Origin: Adineta vaga
Taxonomy: Eukaryota > Rotifera
Reading direction: 5' to 3'
DNA length: 64,000 nt
NCBI GenBank assembly: GCA_021613535.1
Contig: CP075492.1
Coordinates: forward strand, 5,022,001-5,086,000
The notes below the pieces were generated by a model that was not told the origin of the DNA, searched no databases, and worked only from the letters and a program-made list of their open reading frames with translations. Position numbers and translations under genes: made by a program. Position 1 is the first letter of the stretch. The number at the start of each line of letters is the position of its first letter. This document shows positions 58,635-64,000 of the stretch, one piece after another.

Positions 58635-59356
58635 ATGGCATCACCAAGATTGACAATCGCATGTTCAGGTAAAGGTTCAATATCTAACCATTTACCATCC
58701 GACGCTAGTACTTGCAAACCACCCAAACGATTAAATAGAATTGTAACCGATCCGAAGTCAGTATGTGCACCTAACGCTATATCTGTTGAATATTGATCGT
58801 CATTTGGATACATCGTAGATTTAGTAAGTCTCAATTGATCACCACTGGGTTGCATAAGTCTATGCAAATTGGGAAGTGTTTGTGAATTTAATCCCAAGTG
58901 TATTGATAAAATTTCGAGAATGACAAGAATAATTTCATGTGATTTAATCATATAATTTTGTATTATGTTTTTTACGTCGAGAATAGCTTGAGGAAATTTA
59001 GTTCCATCTTGTACTAGTATTTCATCTTTAGAAATATTCCAAAATTCAATCGCATCTGGTGTACCTTTTCTATCGGCATATGTACTTCCAACAGCTTTGT
59101 AACCAAAATAAACACCATTTTTACCATCCATTGCATATTCGTTCTTAGTATCTAATGGTAATGCAAAGACTTTTTCTGCGAGTGTAAACATGGAACATGG
59201 ATCGAGTTGATCACCTAATTTCAGATAGAAAAATCCCAATTTGGTTGAAGCATCAAAGAGTTTCTTGATTTCTGTTGGATTTCTTTCAATAAGTCGGTTA
59301 TAGTCGATAATTACTAATGATTTATCAGATACTAATTCAGTAGCTATCGAGGTCAT
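58344..59356 (-). CDS. Isopenicillin N synthase-like 2OG-Fe(II) oxygenase (late frameshift)
   Basis: Intronless from MTSIATELVSDKS. DIOX_N-type N-terminus (LVIIDYNRLI, STKLGFFYLK), then the jelly-roll core with GAHTDFGSVTIL (iron ligands His and Asp), VLASDGKWLDIEPLP, VNLGDAM, distal His in SNIHRVITT and RYSIIYFSRP (Arg and Ser for 2-oxoglutarate). Family members hydroxylate or cyclise small molecules using Fe(II), O2 and 2-oxoglutarate. One A is missing at 58,498-58,500 relative to the left duplicate, so the frame leaves the family after MKSL and stops at 58,457; the left copy shows the original C-terminus. Catalytic residues are all upstream of the shift, so partial function is conceivable. 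A bacterial or fungal origin is plausible. Confidence 0.75.
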
Positions 59357-59691
59357 ACTACGCGAATCGTCAAATTTTTATTTCGTTGTTATATATAATA
59401 TCAAGAAGAATCAGCGACTATGCACGTTGACTTTATTGTTATCTTCAACGTTCTGATAAGAAAAAGTAAAGTATTCGTCGACAAACAACTGCTTAGTGGC
59501 AAAAACAGAAATGTATGACATTGCAATTATTGAGTATCTCGTGTCTATACGTGATGCCATAGTTATTTCCATCTATCGTGATTGCAATTTTACAACAGTT
59601 ATTTATTCCAATACTCTTAATCACAATTCAATAAGTAGAATATATTTATTATTATAAGCCGTCAAAATCTGTCTCTAAACACCATATTCAG
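59357..59691. other. Intergenic, nothing recognised
   Basis: About 330 bp between two minus-strand genes. Confidence 0.35.
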
Positions 59692-61837
59692 TTAATAAAC
59701 GATGATGATCGAAATGAATACATGAGCTATTGAACTAGTTTTGTTTTTGTACGATGAATACAATAAAAATAATCTATTATTTGAGTTCATGTGAGACGCG
59801 ACGAATATCCTTTTCAATGCGGACAAGATATTCTTGTGCACAGATGGCCCTTGTTTACGTTGAATCGTTGCTGATTTTTGAAGATATTCTAATGCTTGTC
59901 TAAATTTACCCATATCTTCATGTACTAAACCTAAGTTTCTATAACTTTCAGCAATATGTGGATGATCAGCAGGAAGCGACTTCTGTCGGATATTTAACGA
60001 TTGATTGATGTGATCCAAAGCAGGATCATAGTTACCTAGATAACGAAGGACATTACCAAGATTATTATGAGATAAACCAATATCTGGATGATTAGATGGC
60101 AAATGTTTTCTTCGAATAGTTAGTGCTTTCTTATTAAAGTTTACAGCTTTCTCATCTTCTTCCAGTTGTTCGCAAACAATTGCACTATTATGATAAAAAT
60201 GAGCCATAGTTAAACTGTCTTGATCATTGTTTTGTTCAGGAAGTGCAATTCCTTTGTTAAACCATGAAAGTGCAATATCATATACATCCTTCTTTTGATG
60301 AATAGTACCAATTACATTGTAACAATTACATAAAGATTCGTAATTTTTTGGAAACAGTCGAATTTTTAGATCAAGTGACTTATATAAAAAGTCAAGACTT
60401 GAATCAAGTTTTCCTTGATCTTTCAATACTAAACCGAGTGAATAATACAAACTAGATAGGAGAAGATCATTGGAGGACAACTCAGCTAGTAATCGACGGT
60501 AGAACTTCTCGGCCATATCAAACTCACCCATACGCCGTAATACTCTACCGAAGCTAAGTAGATCAGTTTCATTATCTCCTCCTCCATATGTTTCCTTCAA
60601 GTAGGCGAATAAATTTATTAAATCGTGTTCATTTTCATCACACCATATCATATGAATTCTCCATATTTGATCTTCCTCTTTTTGTATACTTTTGATGCGA
60701 AAATTCGATCCAATCATGAAAAGAACTTCCAATTCGCGACTATAATAACTATATTTACTGATTTCGGCAAATGGTTTTGTAGTTTGTACGCGAGGATCAG
60801 CATCGATAACAAATAACACTCGTTCTAAATCATTAAATCCAACAGAATTAATTAAGAATTGCCTGGCTGCATCACGATTAACAGTGGTTGAGAAAAATGA
60901 GTTAATAGAAATCATTTTACCAATGGATTTTCGAAGCTCTTTCAGCTCGTCATATGAAAGAACTTGTCCTCGGTACACACGTATCGATGATTGACACTGA
61001 AGCCGTTGTAATTCCCGATAAATATCACGTATGACAAAACGAAAAAGAAATAATATATCGATGTTTGGTACTCGTAGAGCTTTATTGAGCATTTTGTATA
61101 TAAATGCCTCACTAGTGTACCAATACAATGCTGTTTTTGCCGAATACTTAGTTTCAAATTCTTGAATAATAGCTAGCTGTGTCTTATTATCTTTGTAATG
61201 ATTTCTACAGAAGTCAACAAGTTCTTGTTTTTCTCCTTTGATAGTCTTCATTCGAAGTAAAACATCAATAAGTAATAAGGAATGTACAAAACCTCCATTG
61301 ATTCCACTCGTTGATTGCTCTGAATTGGCTCCGGCCGTGAAAATATAGAAGGCTATGGGATTTTCTTCATTTGCGCGACTGTTTTGATCTGCTTTGATTT
61401 GAGATATGAGATGATCAAGATTCACAGCAACAGCTTTTATCTATGACAAAACGAGTAAATCACTGTAAAGAAGAATAGAAAAAATGCATTACTTTCGGGA
61501 AACTATTCGCCCATTTTTTGTTTCCTTCTTTATCCATACAATAGACGTAAATAGATGACAGTTGTCGAATCTGATGAATACGAGGTACTACTTCACGACC
61601 CAATCGTCCACTGACAATAAGTATCAGTCGATCTTGAACAGAGGTAGACATAATATATCTTTGAAAATGGTCAGGGTCTTCGAAAGTCATAACATGATTG
61701 ATGGTCTCACGGAGTTGTTTCTGTGCCTCTCGATTTTTCGGATTTGTATGAACGGCGGCATCGAGCCAGAGAAGACCAAATGTTTCTAAATTATCATTGT
61801 TATTATAATAATTATAGTTGGCCATGCCCATTGCCAT
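59692..61837 (-). CDS. Second ADP-ribosyltransferase with TPR repeats (late frameshift)
   Basis: Exon 1 61837-61493 and exon 2 61440-59692, joined in phase 0. The N-terminal domain (FGLLWLDAAVHTN, RLILIVSGRLGREVVPRIHQI) parallels the start of the protein at 18.1 kb. The ART domain has R in RVYRGQ, S in SFFSTT and ExE in SRELEVLFM. Six or so TPRs follow, of the kinesin-light-chain style (LPSNHPDIGLSHNNLGNVLRYLGNYDPAL). Near 59,840 the frame shifts: the alternative frame gives QEYLVRIEKDIRRVSHELK and a stop about 40 bp further on, a normal ending, whereas the current frame adds an unrelated hydrophobic tail. Predicted mono-ADP-ribosylation of proteins; substrate unknown. It shares architecture, not close identity, with the first copy. 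Confidence 0.8.
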
Positions 61838-62189
61838 TCTTATTAGTAGCTAATAATCTAAGCAAATAAGATCTATTGATAGTTCTGAAAAGTGTCGTAA
61901 AAGCTCCACAGAATCGAAGTGGAATAGAAAAAACATGGGCGGACATATTTTTTCCACGATGTTCAACGTCATGGAGTAGAACGTATTATCGTTATGTCGA
62001 ATGCTATGTTTTTGATCGATGGACACTTTCGTCGATTAAACACTCCAGCAGAAAGAAGAAAGGTCAGAAAAACCAAACGGGTATTGAGGTGGAGTGTGAG
62101 TAGGTTAGGGTGAGGGTATAAATGTATGTGTATCAAGAATATAATTGTTCGAATCTTCACATCTTTACTCTCGTCCACGCTCATACGAG
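61838..62189. other. Intergenic, nothing recognised
   Basis: Upstream of the second ART gene. Contains a purine-rich stretch with gtgagtaggttagggtgaggg near 62,095-62,118. Confidence 0.35.
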
Positions 62190-62338
62190 CAGTCATCCTA
62201 TTCCGTGATGCTGAACATTTCGAAATCAGTTCCGGTCTAAAAACCAGTTCCCACTCATTCTCGGAATTCCACTCCAGAATTGCGTCGTGTACAAATTGGT
62301 TGGAACTGATTCCGAAATATACACCCTCGTGGAATAGG
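62190..62338. repeat. Foldback repeat, partner of 469-513
   Basis: Left arm 62,198-62,234 (cctattccgtga...cagttcc) and right arm 62,302-62,338 (ggaactgattcc...gaatagg) are imperfect inverted repeats of about 37 bp (roughly 29 matches) around a ~67-bp loop. The left arm plus flank is also the inverted match of 469-513. A short foldback or MITE-like element is likely. Confidence 0.55.
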
Positions 62339-63075
62339 AATTATTCTCTTCAGTCGATTAAAAAGTGTATACTCGAGATAAGAAAACAGTCTGAGAAATG
62401 TAGTACTTTTAGACACATATATATATAAAAAATACAAAAAAAAAAACTCTTAACAGAACATGTGCATTATTTGTACACAGTATTATTGATCTTCTGTTCT
62501 GTGTTTATTGAAATCGGAAGAAAGAATTCGTCCAATTTCATAATGGTATTTTTTTTAACTTGAGTGTCTATTGAATACATTCCAAAAAGAAACGATTGTC
62601 AATTCATTTTGAAGACTTTTTTTCACCGAAACTAAGTTTTTTTCACTTGTTTGTCATTTAGCGTCGAACAGTTTTGTCAAGATCAAAAATGTTGTATGAT
62701 TCTCATTTAATCATCCACGCATTGTCGACGATTTTTATAAAAATAAATTATTTTACGCATTTCACAATTGTTTTTATATACTTTATTTTTATCACAAGAT
62801 GAAATTATTGAAATAGTAGATCTGCTATCTGACTATCGTTATTATTTCAAATCTTAATAAAGAAATTTTCTTTTCTGAAGAATAAATTAAGTCGATCTGT
62901 CAAATGCTTTGTTGAATATATAATTTTTATGAAAGTACGTCAATTAATACTGAATAAAATAATACATCTGTTGGAAAATATTTATTTTTCTCAAAACGGA
63001 ACAAACGTTTTCTATATAATATAAGAATATCCATAGTTGCCGTTCATTTTTTCCACTCTTATTCTCTATAAAAAC
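62339..63075. other. AT-rich intergenic, nothing recognised
   Basis: About 740 bp of very AT-rich sequence before the last gene; no coding or RNA signal recognised. Confidence 0.4.
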
Positions 63076-64000
63076 ATGTTCTATATAAAATATATCTTTT
63101 TCATCCATTGTACTATGGCAATACCACAAATAAATCTTTATTTTACAACGAATGAAGTCACTGAACATGAATATAATGATGCAATAGGTATACGTTACAA
63201 TTGTTTTCGTCTTTCTTCAAATATGGATCAAGCAAGTCTTACTCGAGAAATTACATCTTATTGTCTAAGTGAACCATCAACAAAATTTCCTATTACAAAT
63301 GATATATCATTACAAATCTATTCTTTTTCAAATCTTGCGAAACAGAATGTAACAAGTGAAGAATTATATCGTTGGTCAACATCAATTGATATCATTGAAC
63401 AATATCAAATCTATTTAGAATCAAATGATCCATTATTAGCAAGAGAAATCTTCTATAATTGTACATTACCAAGATTTGGACCAATGTGTCAATATGAATT
63501 ATACTATTATTATGAGAATTATTCAACGTTATATGAAATGATTCATGCTTATTATGAAATGTATCCATATAATCCAACTAACTTGACTTGTTATGTTCAT
63601 CTAAAATGTAATCGTGGTTATTCACCAGCATGTTTAGATTGGACAGAAATTTGTGATGGTAAACTTGATTGTCTTGATGGAGAATACGATGAAGAACATT
63701 GTTGGCAACTTGAATTTAATGAATGTCAACAAAATGAATACAAATGTACAATTGGACAATGTATACCTAAGGAATTTGTTCAAGATGATTTAAAGAATTT
63801 TGATTGTATTGATAGATCGGATGAAAATTCACGATTTCTTCATAGTTATGAAAGATCTGATAAACATGAACCGGCGTTTGCATTTGAAGATGTTACATGT
63901 GAAAGTACATTTCTAACAAGTTCTTGTATACAAATACGACATTATTTACTATCACAATCGATGTTTTCAATTAAAGATAATTCTGTCTCAGATAAATGTT
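63076..64000 (+). CDS. LDL-receptor class A repeat protein, 5' part (runs off window)
   Basis: Open reading frame continues to the window end. Met63076 opens a hydrophobic leader (MFYIKYIFFIHC); an in-frame Met at 63,115 is the alternative. After about 170 residues of unassigned ectodomain (FGPMCQYELYYYY) come two LDLa modules. The first contains CLDWTEICDGKLDCLDGEYDEEHC with the calcium-binding acidic cluster. The second begins CQQNEYKCTIGQCIPKEF and has DCIDRSDE. LDLa modules bind ligands extracellularly, usually in a large membrane receptor. The rest of the architecture lies outside the window. Confidence 0.75.
   Translation, partial: MFYIKYIFFIHCTMAIPQINLYFTTNEVTEHEYNDAIGIRYNCFRLSSNMDQASLTREITSYCLSEPSTKFPITNDISLQIYSFSNLAKQNVTSEELYRWSTSIDIIEQYQIYLESNDPLLAREIFYNCTLPRFGPMCQYELYYYYENYSTLYEMIHAYYEMYPYNPTNLTCYVHLKCNRGYSPACLDWTEICDGKLDCLDGEYDEEHCWQLEFNECQQNEYKCTIGQCIPKEFVQDDLKNFDCIDRSDENSRFLHSYERSDKHEPAFAFEDVTCESTFLTSSCIQIRHYLLSQSMFSIKDNSVSDKC

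Overview
The window is animal nuclear DNA and looks like a bdelloid rotifer (Adineta/Rotaria type). It is AT-rich, has many 45-60 nt GT-AG introns, and carries families typically expanded in that group: TPR-linked ADP-ribosyltransferases, secreted NHL/kelch/FG-GAP propellers, divergent ligand-gated channels and 7TM receptors, plus intronless metabolic genes of bacterial or fungal flavour. The species call is inference; no rRNA, tRNA, CRISPR array or bacterial operon was recognised.

Layout. 0-8 kb (+): two neighbouring genes encode three domains resembling the C-terminal (vWD-like) half of repulsive guidance molecules (RGM), with Thr-rich linkers and, in the second gene, a GPI-like tail. 8-13 kb (-): a 7TM receptor, a type I membrane protein of four PPC-like ectodomains with a PPxY tail, and a GT25-like glycosyltransferase. 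13.8-18 kb (+): a Sec14/CRAL-TRIO gene with a frameshift, then decayed membrane/FG-GAP pseudogenes. 18-30 kb: an ART-TPR protein, a GST, an NHL protein, a PhyH dioxygenase, a second NHL protein, an aldo/keto reductase and fragments of a Dal5-like MFS transporter; the four metabolic sequences are horizontal-transfer candidates. 30-35 kb (+): a kelch protein and a broken FG-GAP gene. 35.3-40.4 kb (-): a 20-exon TRPM-like channel that reads through intact (1,354 aa), head to head with a broken thioredoxin-like gene. 41.6-51.5 kb: a GH19-like/vWA GPI-type protein, a DUF1294 gene, a TRIM-NHL gene, a trypsin fragment, a secreted NHL protein and a pentameric channel.

51.5-59.4 kb is the most unusual part. 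A ~0.93 kb block is present twice in direct orientation (51,674-52,603 and 57,691-58,634) around a 5.1 kb insert. The left copy completes a small BLES03-like gene and the right copy completes a 2OG-Fe(II) oxygenase; each copy truncates the other gene. The insert holds an F-box gene that is itself split by an 831-bp inverted-repeat element. 59.7-61.8 kb (-) has a second ART-TPR gene, and the right edge a partial LDL-receptor class A protein.

At least eight otherwise convincing genes carry single-base frameshifts, so either the consensus has indel errors or pseudogenisation is frequent. Apart from the nested insertion, the genes are mostly independent eukaryotic units; shared themes are secreted or cell-surface propeller proteins and ADP-ribosylation.
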